Assembly: GCA_910577555.1 (NCBI GenBank)
Contig: CAJTLF010000002.1
Coordinates: forward strand, 1 to 64,000
Direction: 5' to 3'
Length of the DNA stretch: 64,000 bases
Source: an uncultured Christensenella sp.
GTDB lineage: Bacteria > Bacillota > Clostridia > Christensenellales > Borkfalkiaceae
In this document: positions 7,406 to 16,152 of the stretch, piece after piece
Layout of the letters: each line of letters opens with the position of its first letter
How positions within the stretch are numbered: the first letter of the stretch is position 1
Notes under the pieces: generated by a model
The model's database searches: none
Told to the model about the DNA's origin: nothing
Seen by the model: the letters and a program-made list of their open reading frames with translations, nothing else
Made by a program: the position numbers and the translations under genes

Positions 7406-8712
7406 CACCGTTTGAAAATTTTATATATTTCTTTATGTCGCAAATAGTTTATAGGGGCAAATTTATGTTAGAGCTCATAATTGCTTGCGGATTATTTGCG
7501 TTTTGTTTGCCGAAAAGAAAAAAGTTTGCGTTAAGGTTAGTGGGTACCTTGCTGGTGTTATTCGGTTTATCGACTTGTTGGAGTCCCATGCGTGAGTATC
7601 CGTTTGTACTTAATTTTTTAAAATACTTTTCTCTGTTTGTTTTCGTTTTGCTCGGAATAGGATTTTGTTTCCGCACGTCGATATGGACGTTATTGTTTTG
7701 CGGAACGGGCGGATACGTTTTGCAGCATTTGTCATACAGGGTAGGTATGTTGGCAGTTTATGCAATTCCAAGTGAAAACGTTAAAACCTGGCTTTTGTGT
7801 GAAGCTCTAAATTTATTAATTTATATAGGCTTATATTTGGCGGCATATTTCATCTTCATTCGGAAAACAAAAATGAACGATGAAATCTGTTCAAAAAACA
7901 AAAATATAATTTTGGTAAGCCTTGCTGCGGTTATTTGCGTTATAGTACTGAGTATTGGATTTGATAGTTATTCTTCGGGATTATCAACAGTTATATATAT
8001 AATTTGTCTTCTTTATATCATCGTTGCCTGTTTATTGTTATTCTTTATGTTATTGAGCATATTTAATAATAACCGTTTGCGAAACGAAGCGGAAACGTTG
8101 GAACGTATGATGCGAATTAAAGAAGAGCAATATATCGTTTCTCAAAATACGATAGATATAATTAACGTAAAATGCCACGATATGAAGCATCAGCTTTCTA
8201 TGTTAAAGGGTAAGCTGAATACCGACGATATTTCAGAACTTGAAAGAACCATATCGATATACGATATGGCTGTAAAAACGGGGAATCAGGCACTTGACGT
8301 TGTAATTGCGGAAAAAAGCCTTATTTGTCAACAGTATAATATAAAGTTTTCGTGCATGGCGGACGGTGAAAAGTTGGGCTTTATAAGCGACTCGGATATA
8401 TACGCATTATTTGCAAATGCTATCGATAACGCCATAACCGCCACAAGCAAACTTGATGATGAAGGGAAGCGGGTTATTACCATAACGGTTAAAAATTCGC
8501 TTGGACTTGTGGCTATTCATATTGATAATTATTTTGCCGATAAGTTACAGTTTGACGACGGTTTGCCTGTAACGACCAAAGCCGATAAAAACTATCACGG
8601 TTACGGATTAAAAAGTATTAAAATGACGGTTGAAAAATACGGCGGTTTTATGGCGGTAAATACCGAAGACGATATCTTCAAATTAAATATTTCAATTCCG
8701 TTTGTTAAGTAA
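7402..8712 (+). CDS. GHKL sensor histidine kinase (AgrC-like)
   Basis: This encodes 436 residues. The first about 220 are very hydrophobic, with six or seven likely membrane helices, as in AgrC-type sensors of peptides or cell-wall signals. A coiled segment leads to the phospho-acceptor region KCHDMKHQL with His259. A GHKL ATPase domain follows, with the N box LFANAIDNAI and the G box HGYGLKSI. It should autophosphorylate and pass phosphate to the LytTR regulator encoded immediately upstream (4-nt overlap). No AgrD-like peptide gene is evident nearby, so the signal is unknown. Confidence 0.88.
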   Translation: MTPFENFIYFFMSQIVYRGKFMLELIIACGLFAFCLPKRKKFALRLVGTLLVLFGLSTCWSPMREYPFVLNFLKYFSLFVFVLLGIGFCFRTSIWTLLFCGTGGYVLQHLSYRVGMLAVYAIPSENVKTWLLCEALNLLIYIGLYLAAYFIFIRKTKMNDEICSKNKNIILVSLAAVICVIVLSIGFDSYSSGLSTVIYIICLLYIIVACLLLFFMLLSIFNNNRLRNEAETLERMMRIKEEQYIVSQNTIDIINVKCHDMKHQLSMLKGKLNTDDISELERTISIYDMAVKTGNQALDVVIAEKSLICQQYNIKFSCMADGEKLGFISDSDIYALFANAIDNAITATSKLDDEGKRVITITVKNSLGLVAIHIDNYFADKLQFDDGLPVTTKADKNYHGYGLKSIKMTVEKYGGFMAVNTEDDIFKLNISIPFVK

Positions 8713-8731
8713 AACAATATTTGATTTATAA

Positions 8732-8766
8732 AATCTTCTACGAAATTAAGCGTAGAAGATTTTTTG
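8732..8766 (+). terminator. Rho-independent terminator of the LytTR/kinase operon
   Basis: AATCTTCTACG (8732-8742) pairs with CGTAGAAGATT (8751-8761) and is followed by a T-rich tract. Confidence 0.85.
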
Positions 8767-8775
8767 TTTTTTACG

Positions 8776-8809
8776 GTTTAGGTAAAAGAAATCAATGTTT
8801 AGGTAAAAG
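8776..8809 (+). promoter_or_regulatory. Predicted LytTR operator, two 13-bp direct repeats
   Basis: GTTTAGGTAAAAG occurs identically at 8776-8788 and 8797-8809, a 21-bp period equal to two helical turns. LytTR regulators typically bind two short direct repeats at this period just upstream of a -35 box. The second copy ends 3 nt before TTAACA, so the site is well placed for activation of the GH3 operon. Confidence 0.65.
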
Positions 8810-8812
8810 TTA

Positions 8813-8841
8813 TTAACAATTTTCAATTATTGTTTTATAGT
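8813..8841 (+). promoter_or_regulatory. Promoter of the GH3 operon
   Basis: TTAACA (8813-8818), a 17-nt spacer and TATAGT (8836-8841), directly downstream of the LytTR-type repeats. The GH3 ATG at 8888 has an AAAGGAGG ribosome-binding site. Confidence 0.6.
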
Positions 8842-8887
8842 TGCAACAAAGAATCGTATCAACGGTAAAAATTAAAGGAGGAAAAAA

Positions 8888-11884
8888 ATGGATAAATTAA
8901 AAAGATTATTCAGTAAAATTTTACCGCACAAAATTTTGTGGCGAGTACTGACGATAGTTTTTATTCTATTATCATCTTTTGTATTCGCCTTGTCCGGCAT
9001 TTGTAATCTCTATGCGCCCGTTATCAATCAGGCTCTTGGGATTCAAACGAGTACGTCGAGCGGTGGAGAAGCTTCTGCGGATACATATTATTACAAGTCC
9101 TCATACTCTACGCTTAATGAGCTGTATCAGGACAAGGTAGCGCTTCTTCGCGAAATCGGGCAGGAAGGAACGGTAGTTGTCAAAAACACCGGGGAAACGC
9201 TTCCTGTCAAAGAAGGCAAAATTGCGGTTCTCGGTGAGGATAAAGGTTTTATTTATGAAACCACTACGGCAGGCGGTACAATCAAAATTGATCATTCGCT
9301 TTGCTCTTCATTGTCCGACGGTTTAAAATTGAACAATAAAACGGTAACGACAAGTTTGGACGGACTTACGGCAAACGATACGGCTATCGTAATTATAGGC
9401 AGAGCCGCCGGTGAAGCAATTGATATGGATAAGGAAAAATTGCAGCTGACGGAAGCGGAAAAGAGTTTGCTTAACGGCGCAATTTCAAGTCCGGCAAAAG
9501 TCGTTTTGTTAATCAGCGGAGACTTTAACGTAGAATGCAGAGACTATATAAACAATAGCGGAGTCGGTGCTGTAGTAAGATTCGGCAATGCGGGATACCG
9601 TAGCGCCATAGGACTTGCTGACGTAATCGTTGGAAAAGTTTCCCCTTCCGGCAAATTGGTTGAAACGATGGCGGCAGATTTAAGTTCTGCCCCGGCAAAT
9701 ATCAATTTCGGTGATTTTACATATGCCAATGCTTCACAGCTGCGTTTGGGATTCACCAAGAACTATTTGATTTATCAAGAAGGCGTTTACGTTGATTATA
9801 AATATTACGAAACGAGATATGAGGACGGTGTTTTAGGAAAAGGTAACGCAAGCTCTGCTGTCGGTACTTATAAAAGCACGGATGGCTGGAAATACAGCGA
9901 GGAAGTTTGCTATCCTTTCGGCTACGGTTTATCCTATACGACTTTTGATAAAGAAATAGTGGGCGAACCCGTATATAATGCCGAGGACGATACATGGTCA
10001 ATATCCGTTAAAGTAACTAATACGGGCAATGTTCCCGGAAAGGAAGTTGTACAGGTATATGCACAGGCACCTTATACTTCTTACGATATTGCTAATAAGG
10101 TAGAGAAATCATCCGTAATGCTTATGGGATTTGAAAAGACTGACGAGATTGGCACCGAGGAAGGTAACAACAGTCAAACGGTCACGGTTAAAATCCATCA
10201 ACAATGGTTAGCGTCGTACGATTCAATCGGCGCAAGAGGCTATATTATGGACGCGGGTGACTATTATCTTTCGATAGGCAACGGTTCTCATGAAGCAATA
10301 AATAATATTCTTGCGGCAAAGGGCAAGACTGTTGATGACGGTATGGATTTTGCGGGTGATGCAAACCTTGCGGTAAAAATTACCCCCGCAATATCTGCAC
10401 AGGCAACCGAAACTTCTCCCGATACCGAAATGTATAAAACGATTTATACCGATAAGCGCGTTACTAATTCTTTTGACGACGTGGACGTTAATTCGTTCCT
10501 TGCCGAAGGGGATAAAGTAACATATTTATCGAGAAGCGATTGGCAGAAAACATATCCGACGAAGGTTGAATTAACTGCAAGTAAATCGATGATAAGTTCT
10601 TTGAACGAGAAGAAGAAAATGGACAATAACGTCATTGATACGGCTTCCCGCGTACAGACCAAAGATAATTTGAAATACGTTGATAAAGCCAATTACGTTT
10701 CGTCCGAAACTGTTATAAAAATGCACGGTAAAGCTTACGGTGATGCGGGCTGGGATGCAATACTTGACAATATGAGTATTTACGATATGTCGTTTATGGT
10801 TTCAAACGGCAGATACAGTATTCCCGCGGCAAAATCCGTATCCTTCCCCGAAATGCCCGGCAATGATAATCCTACCGGACTTTGGGTGCAATATAAGTAC
10901 GGTGCGATTGATAAGATAACCGGCAAAAAGACGGCGATCGAAGACAATGCTACGCTTACCGACAGCATAACCGGAGATAAGGTAAACGTGAAAGACTTAT
11001 GGGCTTCAATGTTTGCTTCTGAGCCTGTTCTCGGAGCGACGTTCAGTCACGAGCTTGCTGCAAGACAGGGCGATATGTTTGCCGAGGATGCTTTATATTG
11101 CGGTCAGACTTTTGTTTGGGGACTTGGCGTTAATATTCACCGTACCGCTTACGGTGGTCGTGCGTCGGAATACTTCTCCGCCGACCCCATTCATTCAACT
11201 TTGCTTGCTTCCGACTGGAACACGGCTTCGTGCAAAAAAGGTTGCATTATGGTGGCGAAACACCTTGCCGCAAACGAGCAGGAAGTCAACCGTTACGGTG
11301 TAGGCACGTTTATGACCGAACAAACTTTCCGTGAAGAGTATTTAAGGGCATTTGAAGGTATTACGGTTTACGGCGGAATGAAGGGCGTTATGGCAAGCTA
11401 TAACCGTGTAGGCTTAATAAGTGCCGCCGCTGAATACGACCTTATGACGGGAGTGTTGCGTGAAGAATGGGGTTTTGACGGATATGCAATAACCGACCTG
11501 TATTCAATAACAGAAGGACTTTATGTAGGTAAAGAGATGGTTATGGCGGGTACTGACATTATGTTGGGAACGGGTTATGACAACGAAAAAGGCACTTACG
11601 TTCAAACTTCGTTAAATGTAGAGAATATCAAAAAAGACGCCAAACTGCTTACAGCCGTAAGAGAATCCTGTCACAGAATGATGTACGCATTTGTGAACAG
11701 CAACGGCGTAAACGGCGTTTCCGTAAATACGCGAATAAGCGATGCGATTCCGTTCTATATACCTTTGATTATTTCTTTGGAAGTAATATTTACTATCGTT
11801 GCGGTTTGCTCTGCGGCACTGTATATTGCAGGTAACGTCAATTTAAAGAAATCTGAAAACGGGGAGGCTGACGGTAATGAATAA
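8888..11884 (+). CDS. Membrane-anchored, domain-swapped glycoside hydrolase family 3
   Basis: This 998-residue protein has its domains in swapped order. An N-terminal membrane segment (about 18-40) is followed by the GH3 C-terminal alpha/beta domain (about 75-350, with KVSPSGKL and PFGYGLSYTTF), a fibronectin III-like domain (about 355-475), and then the GH3 (beta/alpha)8 domain (about 600-960). The latter holds K791HLAANEQE and the likely nucleophile Asp870 in GFDGYAITDL. A second membrane helix lies at about 955-980. This domain order is known from some clostridial beta-glucosidase-like enzymes. It should hydrolyse beta-linked glycosides outside the cell while tethered at both ends. It overlaps the next gene by 8 nt. 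The substrate is not predictable. Confidence 0.88.
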   Translation: MDKLKRLFSKILPHKILWRVLTIVFILLSSFVFALSGICNLYAPVINQALGIQTSTSSGGEASADTYYYKSSYSTLNELYQDKVALLREIGQEGTVVVKNTGETLPVKEGKIAVLGEDKGFIYETTTAGGTIKIDHSLCSSLSDGLKLNNKTVTTSLDGLTANDTAIVIIGRAAGEAIDMDKEKLQLTEAEKSLLNGAISSPAKVVLLISGDFNVECRDYINNSGVGAVVRFGNAGYRSAIGLADVIVGKVSPSGKLVETMAADLSSAPANINFGDFTYANASQLRLGFTKNYLIYQEGVYVDYKYYETRYEDGVLGKGNASSAVGTYKSTDGWKYSEEVCYPFGYGLSYTTFDKEIVGEPVYNAEDDTWSISVKVTNTGNVPGKEVVQVYAQAPYTSYDIANKVEKSSVMLMGFEKTDEIGTEEGNNSQTVTVKIHQQWLASYDSIGARGYIMDAGDYYLSIGNGSHEAINNILAAKGKTVDDGMDFAGDANLAVKITPAISAQATETSPDTEMYKTIYTDKRVTNSFDDVDVNSFLAEGDKVTYLSRSDWQKTYPTKVELTASKSMISSLNEKKKMDNNVIDTASRVQTKDNLKYVDKANYVSSETVIKMHGKAYGDAGWDAILDNMSIYDMSFMVSNGRYSIPAAKSVSFPEMPGNDNPTGLWVQYKYGAIDKITGKKTAIEDNATLTDSITGDKVNVKDLWASMFASEPVLGATFSHELAARQGDMFAEDALYCGQTFVWGLGVNIHRTAYGGRASEYFSADPIHSTLLASDWNTASCKKGCIMVAKHLAANEQEVNRYGVGTFMTEQTFREEYLRAFEGITVYGGMKGVMASYNRVGLISAAAEYDLMTGVLREEWGFDGYAITDLYSITEGLYVGKEMVMAGTDIMLGTGYDNEKGTYVQTSLNVENIKKDAKLLTAVRESCHRMMYAFVNSNGVNGVSVNTRISDAIPFYIPLIISLEVIFTIVAVCSAALYIAGNVNLKKSENGEADGNE

Positions 11885-12311
11885 AGTAAAACAATTTTTC
11901 AAACAAAAATCAATTGGCTTTTATTGTAATCTGGCTACGCTTGTTTTTATGATTATTGCAGTTATCTGTTTTTCTCAGCTTGTAAAAGTATCGGAAATAA
12001 TGGAAGAGCAGCCTGCCGCTGTAATTGCGCTTTGCATAGTTGCTGTTCTGTTAAGCGTTGCGGCAGGATATAAAGATTGGTTCCGTGCCTTAACGATAGT
12101 TGAACTCGTGTTTGTTTCTGCAACATTCTTTCTTTTTATCAGTGGCAGAGTAAGCTATCTCGCTTATTATTTCTCCGGTGACATTATGGGTACGGGGCTT
12201 TCGCCTTTGTTTATATTGAGTGCGGTGTTTATGGTAATCGCATTGGTAGCTTCTATATTGGCAATTTGTTTTAAACAGGAAAAATCGGTATCAACCGAAA
12301 TAAATAATTAA
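11877..12311 (+). CDS. Small integral membrane protein
   Basis: This 144-residue protein has about four hydrophobic segments (around 18-40, 52-70, 75-95 and 110-135) with short loops and a polar C-terminus. No family is recognised. The GTAATG start overlaps the end of the GH3 gene by 8 nt, so the two are probably co-translated. The lipoprotein gene follows after 17 nt, so the three genes form one LytTR-controlled unit. Confidence 0.7.
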   Translation: MNKVKQFFKQKSIGFYCNLATLVFMIIAVICFSQLVKVSEIMEEQPAAVIALCIVAVLLSVAAGYKDWFRALTIVELVFVSATFFLFISGRVSYLAYYFSGDIMGTGLSPLFILSAVFMVIALVASILAICFKQEKSVSTEINN

Positions 12312-12328
12312 TTTGGAGGAATTTCAAA

Positions 12329-12949
12329 ATGAAAAAATTTGGCAAAATTTTGGTTGCTTTTGCGGCAACGGTAACGGCAATTGCGGCAATGTGTTCTCTT
12401 GCGGCTTGCGGTGAAAAAGAACCCGCAGAAGAAGGTTTAAAACTCGTAGCTCCTACGCAAGCGACTTCCTATTGGGAAGAGAAAACTGCGGCAGAGCTTG
12501 CGGCAGAGGATGTAAGCACAAAGACGGCACTTTATCAGCTTGTCGGCGACAAGGACCATTACGGCGGCGCACAGTTTATAGGCGATCTTGTCATTTATAG
12601 CGACGGATATTTCTGGCAGTTGAACTACATATATGCCGGAGGAAATTCTATCCCTTCATATCATTATGGTTATTGGGAGCTTGATGAAGAAGAAATATCT
12701 TTGACTTACGTTGCTTTCAATATGATGGGTAGTGTTTCTGATTTGTCCGGCGCTCAGTCGATTATTCTTCAGGACGGCAAGTTAGTCGGTTCCGCTATGT
12801 ATAGTATATTTACATACGGCACAGATAATATGGCGGTTGAAGGTAGCAATAAAATAACCTATTCTACGGAAGAGGAATTTAAAACGTATGCAGACGGCGT
12901 ATGGGACACCAAATACAAACCCGCTCCCGATGCAACCCCCGCAGAATAA
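12329..12949 (+). CDS. Lipoprotein of unknown function
   Basis: This 206-residue protein has a lipoprotein signal: a basic N-terminus, hydrophobic core, and the lipobox SLAAC with Cys27. The mature part is acidic and rich in aromatic residues, with a beta-rich stretch (about 70-160, FIGDLVIYSDGYFWQL), which resembles small clostridial surface lipoproteins. It has a GGAGG ribosome-binding site and is the last gene of the GH3 operon. It may assist sugar binding or cell-surface sensing; this is inferred from position only. Confidence 0.75.
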   Translation: MKKFGKILVAFAATVTAIAAMCSLAACGEKEPAEEGLKLVAPTQATSYWEEKTAAELAAEDVSTKTALYQLVGDKDHYGGAQFIGDLVIYSDGYFWQLNYIYAGGNSIPSYHYGYWELDEEEISLTYVAFNMMGSVSDLSGAQSIILQDGKLVGSAMYSIFTYGTDNMAVEGSNKITYSTEEEFKTYADGVWDTKYKPAPDATPAE

Positions 12950-13021
12950 TCAGCATACTAAGTAACTTTTAATCAATAGAAGGATTTAAAAAATAGTACA
13001 TTCGTTTTTTTTCTCCTCATA

Positions 13022-13066
13022 TATAGAAGAGCGGGGAAGCAATAAAGTTTCTCCGCTTTTCTATAT
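13022..13066 (+). terminator. Terminator after the GH3 operon
   Basis: TATAGAAGAGCGGGGA (13022-13037) pairs with TCTCCGCTTTTCTATA (13050-13065), with two G.T pairs. It lies about 70 nt after the lipoprotein stop codon. Confidence 0.7.
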
Positions 13067-13109
13067 TAAAATTTAATTTTACAATTCGTTGCTTACAAAA
13101 GATAGTTTA

Positions 13110-13160
13110 AGTCCCGACAAGAAGATTTCAAAGAATGAGTTTTCTTGTCGGGGCTTTTTC
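13110..13160 (+). terminator. Second terminator before the prophage-like region
   Basis: AGTCCCGACAAGAA (13110-13123) pairs with TTCTTGTCGGGGCT (13142-13155), followed by TTTT. Apart from the two hairpins and the operator at 13254, the 370-nt gap between genes shows nothing else. Confidence 0.8.
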
Positions 13161-13253
13161 TGTTTATTTAGCAAGAATAAGTGCTTAACTTACTAATATA
13201 TTCAGCGGAGTTTAAAAATAGAACGTTAAACAATAAAAATAAATTTTCATAAA

Positions 13254-13277
13254 GGTTCATTAGGTGAACCGTTTACC
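13254..13277 (+). promoter_or_regulatory. Overlapping palindromes, likely repressor operator
   Basis: GGTTCA (13254-13259) and TGAACC (13265-13270) form an inverted repeat, overlapped by GGTGAAC/GTTTACC (13263-13277). A TAAAAT box follows at 13281. The position, 40-60 nt before an HTH gene, suggests autoregulation. Confidence 0.45.
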
Positions 13278-13319
13278 TGTTAAAATTAAGCCATAAGTCT
13301 GGAAAGGGGGTGATAAGAT

Positions 13320-13670
13320 ATGCAGTCGGCAACCGAACGGCGGTTGGGTATTCTTGAGTATCTGTGCAAGCATAAGCACAATACGATAGAAAACTTAACG
13401 ATTGAGTTCGGCGTATCACGCAGTACGATAAAGCGTGATATCGAAGTTTTAAGCATATCTTATCCCGTTTCTGCAATACAAGGCAAAGGCGGCGGTATAT
13501 ACGTCGAAGAATGGTTTAAGCTTGGTAGAGTTTATTTCACGTACAAGCAAGCAGAGTTATTAAAGCGGCTTAATAAAAATTTAGTCGGTGAAGATAAACT
13601 AACGCTTGAAGGCATTTTAAGTACATATTGCAGGCCGTGCAAAGACTTAGCGACATTAAGCAGGGAGTGA
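13320..13670 (+). CDS. HTH transcriptional regulator (DeoR-like N-terminus)
   Basis: This 116-residue protein has a winged helix-turn-helix at about 5-60: RRLGILEYLCKHKHNTIENL, then FGVSRSTIKRDIEVLS, the recognition helix typical of DeoR/HTH_11 proteins, then the wing (YPVSAIQGKGGGIYVEE). The remainder is short and basic, with no ligand-binding domain, unlike the about 250-residue DeoR family. The ribosome-binding site is AAAGGGGG. A palindrome upstream at 13254-13277 may be its operator. It probably controls the prophage-like genes; the 97-residue gene follows after 6 nt. Confidence 0.75.
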   Translation: MQSATERRLGILEYLCKHKHNTIENLTIEFGVSRSTIKRDIEVLSISYPVSAIQGKGGGIYVEEWFKLGRVYFTYKQAELLKRLNKNLVGEDKLTLEGILSTYCRPCKDLATLSRE

Positions 13671-13676
13671 TAATTT

Positions 13677-13970
13677 ATGACGTTAAAACAAATCCGAGAA
13701 GATTTACAAGAGATAAGATATTATTATTCGCATAAAGAAATGTTTGACAGTGCAATAAGTGTTACCGGCGGAAATGCAATTTTGGAAAAGGTTAAACGCT
13801 ATAACGAAGCGTCAACGAAAGCACCGTTGCGGTTATATGAGATCTACATAGAGCTACATGTAAGCGATAAAACGCAGGAAGGGTTTGCAGATGAAAAAAA
13901 TTACAGTGCAGGGTACATACAGCAGCTTAATAAAGAGCTGTTACTGTTCTTTCAAAAGGTGTTATCCTGA
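13677..13970 (+). CDS. Hypothetical protein paired with the HTH gene
   Basis: This encodes 97 residues, mostly alpha-helical in composition, beginning MTLKQIREDLQEIRYYY and ending LLFFQKVLS. No motif or membrane segment is recognised. It is 6 nt downstream of the HTH regulator and followed by a clear terminator, so the two form a small operon, and a role with the regulator is plausible. Confidence 0.6.
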   Translation: MTLKQIREDLQEIRYYYSHKEMFDSAISVTGGNAILEKVKRYNEASTKAPLRLYEIYIELHVSDKTQEGFADEKNYSAGYIQQLNKELLLFFQKVLS

Positions 13971-13983
13971 TATAAATTTAAAG

Positions 13984-14006
13984 CTCCGAGAAATCGGAGT
14001 TTTTTT
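13984..14006 (+). terminator. Terminator of the HTH operon
   Basis: CTCCGA (13984-13989), loop GAAA, TCGGAG (13994-13999), then a run of seven T. Confidence 0.9.
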
Positions 14007-14040
14007 AGTTTAGTTGCGATATATTGCCGTTTTAACTTGG

Positions 14041-14314
14041 TTTTACTGTGGGTTTTACATAGAAACAACTGAATTTAGGTTTCTGGTTTTTGCCTTATAG
14101 AACAGCTATAATCGAAGTGTAATCAGAAAGCGGCAACGCCTTACGATTTGTGCGGTACTTGCAAGATAAAGGTGGCCACCTTCCGCTCGTCGCACGAAAC
14201 GTATAGTTTCATTAAAGTCCTTTCGCAGATTGCAAAATAACAACTTAATACGGGCAGGCAGACTTGTTAAAAGCATACGTGCCGCCCAGCCATCAACTAA
14301 CAGGAGGCAAGTTT
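14041..14314 (+). other. Structured leader upstream of the prophage early genes
   Basis: This non-coding stretch carries a TATAAT box (14107-14112), a perfect 14-bp palindrome AAGGTGGCCACCTT at about 14168-14181, a hairpin GAAAC/GTTTC at about 14197-14211, and GGGC-A-GGCA pairing with TGCCGCCC at about 14254-14287. The latter ends 14 nt before the AGGAGG ribosome-binding site of the gene at 14315. It could be a regulatory RNA leader or an origin or packaging element. Confidence 0.45.
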
Positions 14315-14617
14315 ATGCCAAACAACAACACTTCGGCAGCGCCGAATAACAACGAGCGTAAATGGCTTAAACCGTCAGACCGCGCAAAGGGCTATGCCGA
14401 GGAACGCAAATTAAAGGTTCACAAGTTCGGTAAGAAGAAGGGCGAGGAGCTTACGGAATACGATAAGGGTATACTTTCGGGCTACCTTCTTTGCCAGTCA
14501 GACCATGCCGGTATGTTCAGGTACAAGCAGGCTATGGACGCCACTAACGATAAAGAATACGCAAAAAGATTCTCGAAGGAAAAGGGAACGAAACTTAAAA
14601 AAGGAGATAAAAAGTAA
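14315..14617 (+). CDS. Small basic hypothetical protein
   Basis: This encodes 100 residues, strongly basic (many Lys and Arg) with an Asn-rich N-terminus and no membrane segment. The ATG at 14315 follows AGGAGG; an earlier in-frame start at 14264 lies inside a predicted leader hairpin. It overlaps the next gene by 1 nt (TAATG). The charge and position at the head of the prophage-like operon suggest a nucleic-acid-binding early protein, but I do not recognise the family. Confidence 0.6.
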   Translation: MPNNNTSAAPNNNERKWLKPSDRAKGYAEERKLKVHKFGKKKGEELTEYDKGILSGYLLCQSDHAGMFRYKQAMDATNDKEYAKRFSKEKGTKLKKGDKK

Positions 14618-14970
14618 TGGCAAATAAAAATAACGGCATTATTGTCGAAAGAGAAACGTTTGAAAAGGACGGAAAAACCTACTTTTCATATTTCATTAAG
14701 GGTAAGGTACGCGGCAAAGAGGTAAAGGTTGCAATCGTCCCTCCCGATAAAGGCGGATACACCGTTCTGGATATCGTATTCGGTTCGGAAATGCAGGCTG
14801 AGCTTACGCTTACGCCCTACGAAATCAAGGACGATTCTTCGGGCAGAGTTATCAAGGGCAATACTTACGGCGTGCGTTCGGCGGATACGGAAACGGGCGA
14901 GATTTACGAGTGTAAAATCAAACCCTACCGCGATTCCGATAAAACCCTTCTCAATATGCTTTTGAGATAA
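14617..14970 (+). CDS. Small protein, candidate ssDNA-binding protein
   Basis: This 117-residue protein is beta-rich with alternating hydrophobic strands (TYFSYFIKGKVRGKEVKVAI, YTVLDIVFG, AELTLTPYEI, IYECKIKPY). Size, basic/aromatic content and position just ahead of the structural genes fit a filamentous phage single-stranded DNA-binding protein (gpV-like). That is inference from context; there is no diagnostic motif. It is translationally coupled to the preceding basic protein. Confidence 0.5.
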   Translation: MANKNNGIIVERETFEKDGKTYFSYFIKGKVRGKEVKVAIVPPDKGGYTVLDIVFGSEMQAELTLTPYEIKDDSSGRVIKGNTYGVRSADTETGEIYECKIKPYRDSDKTLLNMLLR

Positions 14971-15054
14971 GTGGTAAGTTGCCACTGCCGTGTATCTTAA
15001 TTGCGGCGGTGCCAACAAACTTATCGCAAATCAAGCGATAAAATACAAACGAAC

Positions 15055-15088
15055 TGCGGCTTGCAAATCTTACTGTAAGCCGCAAAAC
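15055..15088 (+). terminator. Hairpin between early and structural genes
   Basis: TGCGGCTT (15055-15062) pairs with AAGCCGCA (15077-15084), followed by AAACTTTT. It may partly stop transcription between the early and structural genes. Confidence 0.5.
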
Positions 15089-15105
15089 TTTTATAAGGAG
15101 AATTT

Positions 15106-16140
15106 ATGACTAAGAACAAAATTAAAACAATCGTAATGGTTGTAGCAATTATACTTGCATTGACGCTTGCAGGCGGCTGGATAGCGCAGACGGTTGTAAG
15201 TAAGCAAAAAGAGCCTATTACATATACGCCCGTAGATGAAACCTATGAAGGTATGCAGATGGCTGTTGCTAATGAAGATAACGGAATTAAGCTCATGAGC
15301 GCACGGATAGCCGTTGAAGATTATGACGACTACGGCGTGTCGGCACAAGCCGAGAGCGCATTTACAATAACGGCAACGGTTATAGACGAATACGGTCATT
15401 CGCCTGAACATATCCAGCAGGTAACGTACTCAATGGCTTGGGCTTCGACTAACTCGGCAGATATAAACGACTATGTAACGATGAACGTAAACGGCACTTC
15501 CGCAATGTTTTCGTGCCTTAAAGGTTTCAGTACTCAAATAGTCGTAACGTGTGCTTCCGATTTAGATGCAACGAAAAAATCAACGGCTATTTTGAATTAT
15601 GCTAAGCGTATAACGGGCGTATTGGTAACCGTCAACGGTGAACAGTTTTCAATGCAGACAGGCGACGCTGTAAACGTTGCGTTTTCGAGCTATGGCGAGA
15701 TAAGAACTGCTGAGTGGAATAGCAAGTTCTCTATTGGCGTGTTTGCTGGTTACGTTTTCAGTTCCGTAGGCACCGTAGAGGATAACGGCACTTCCTCACC
15801 GTCGTTCAAATATGAGTTGACGGACGAGTTCAAAGCAAAGCTAAACGAGCTTAAACCCTCGCAATTAACGATTAATACTAAGACAAGCGTAAATCTGGGT
15901 TCACCCCAAAGTGAGCTTTTGACAAATCTTATAGATATGCCGTATAACTCGCAGAATTACAGTAATTGGTACTACGTTACGCGGGCATTTGAAGAAACGA
16001 CAAATCAGGTAAAAGTAACCGTCAGCCAAAGCCTTAAATATACTGACGGCGGGCTAAGAACTTCGTACTACCTGAATTGCGTCGTTCCCAAAACAAAGAT
16101 AGGTAGTGTAGATATGGATACTGCAACGTTCACGTTTTAA
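15106..16140 (+). CDS. Membrane-anchored Ig-like protein, paralogue 1
   Basis: This 344-residue protein has a short basic N-terminus, then a membrane helix (about 8-30, TIVMVVAIILALTLAGGWIA), and an extracellular part with an Ig-like segment at about 80-165 (FTITATVIDEYGHSP ... VTYSMAWAS ... IVVTCASDL). No enzymatic motif is seen. Its N-terminus is nearly identical, also at DNA level, to that of the next gene. It has an AAGGAG ribosome-binding site. In an inovirus reading it would be a virion tip, adsorption or surface-display protein; in any case it is a membrane-anchored surface protein. Confidence 0.65.
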   Translation: MTKNKIKTIVMVVAIILALTLAGGWIAQTVVSKQKEPITYTPVDETYEGMQMAVANEDNGIKLMSARIAVEDYDDYGVSAQAESAFTITATVIDEYGHSPEHIQQVTYSMAWASTNSADINDYVTMNVNGTSAMFSCLKGFSTQIVVTCASDLDATKKSTAILNYAKRITGVLVTVNGEQFSMQTGDAVNVAFSSYGEIRTAEWNSKFSIGVFAGYVFSSVGTVEDNGTSSPSFKYELTDEFKAKLNELKPSQLTINTKTSVNLGSPQSELLTNLIDMPYNSQNYSNWYYVTRAFEETTNQVKVTVSQSLKYTDGGLRTSYYLNCVVPKTKIGSVDMDTATFTF

Positions 16141-16152
16141 GGAGGTGCAATT

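Noticed and set aside
13000..13320. XerCD dif-type site at the prophage edge
   Set aside because: No convincing pair of 11-bp half-sites with 6-bp centre was seen here or at 23,640-23,750.
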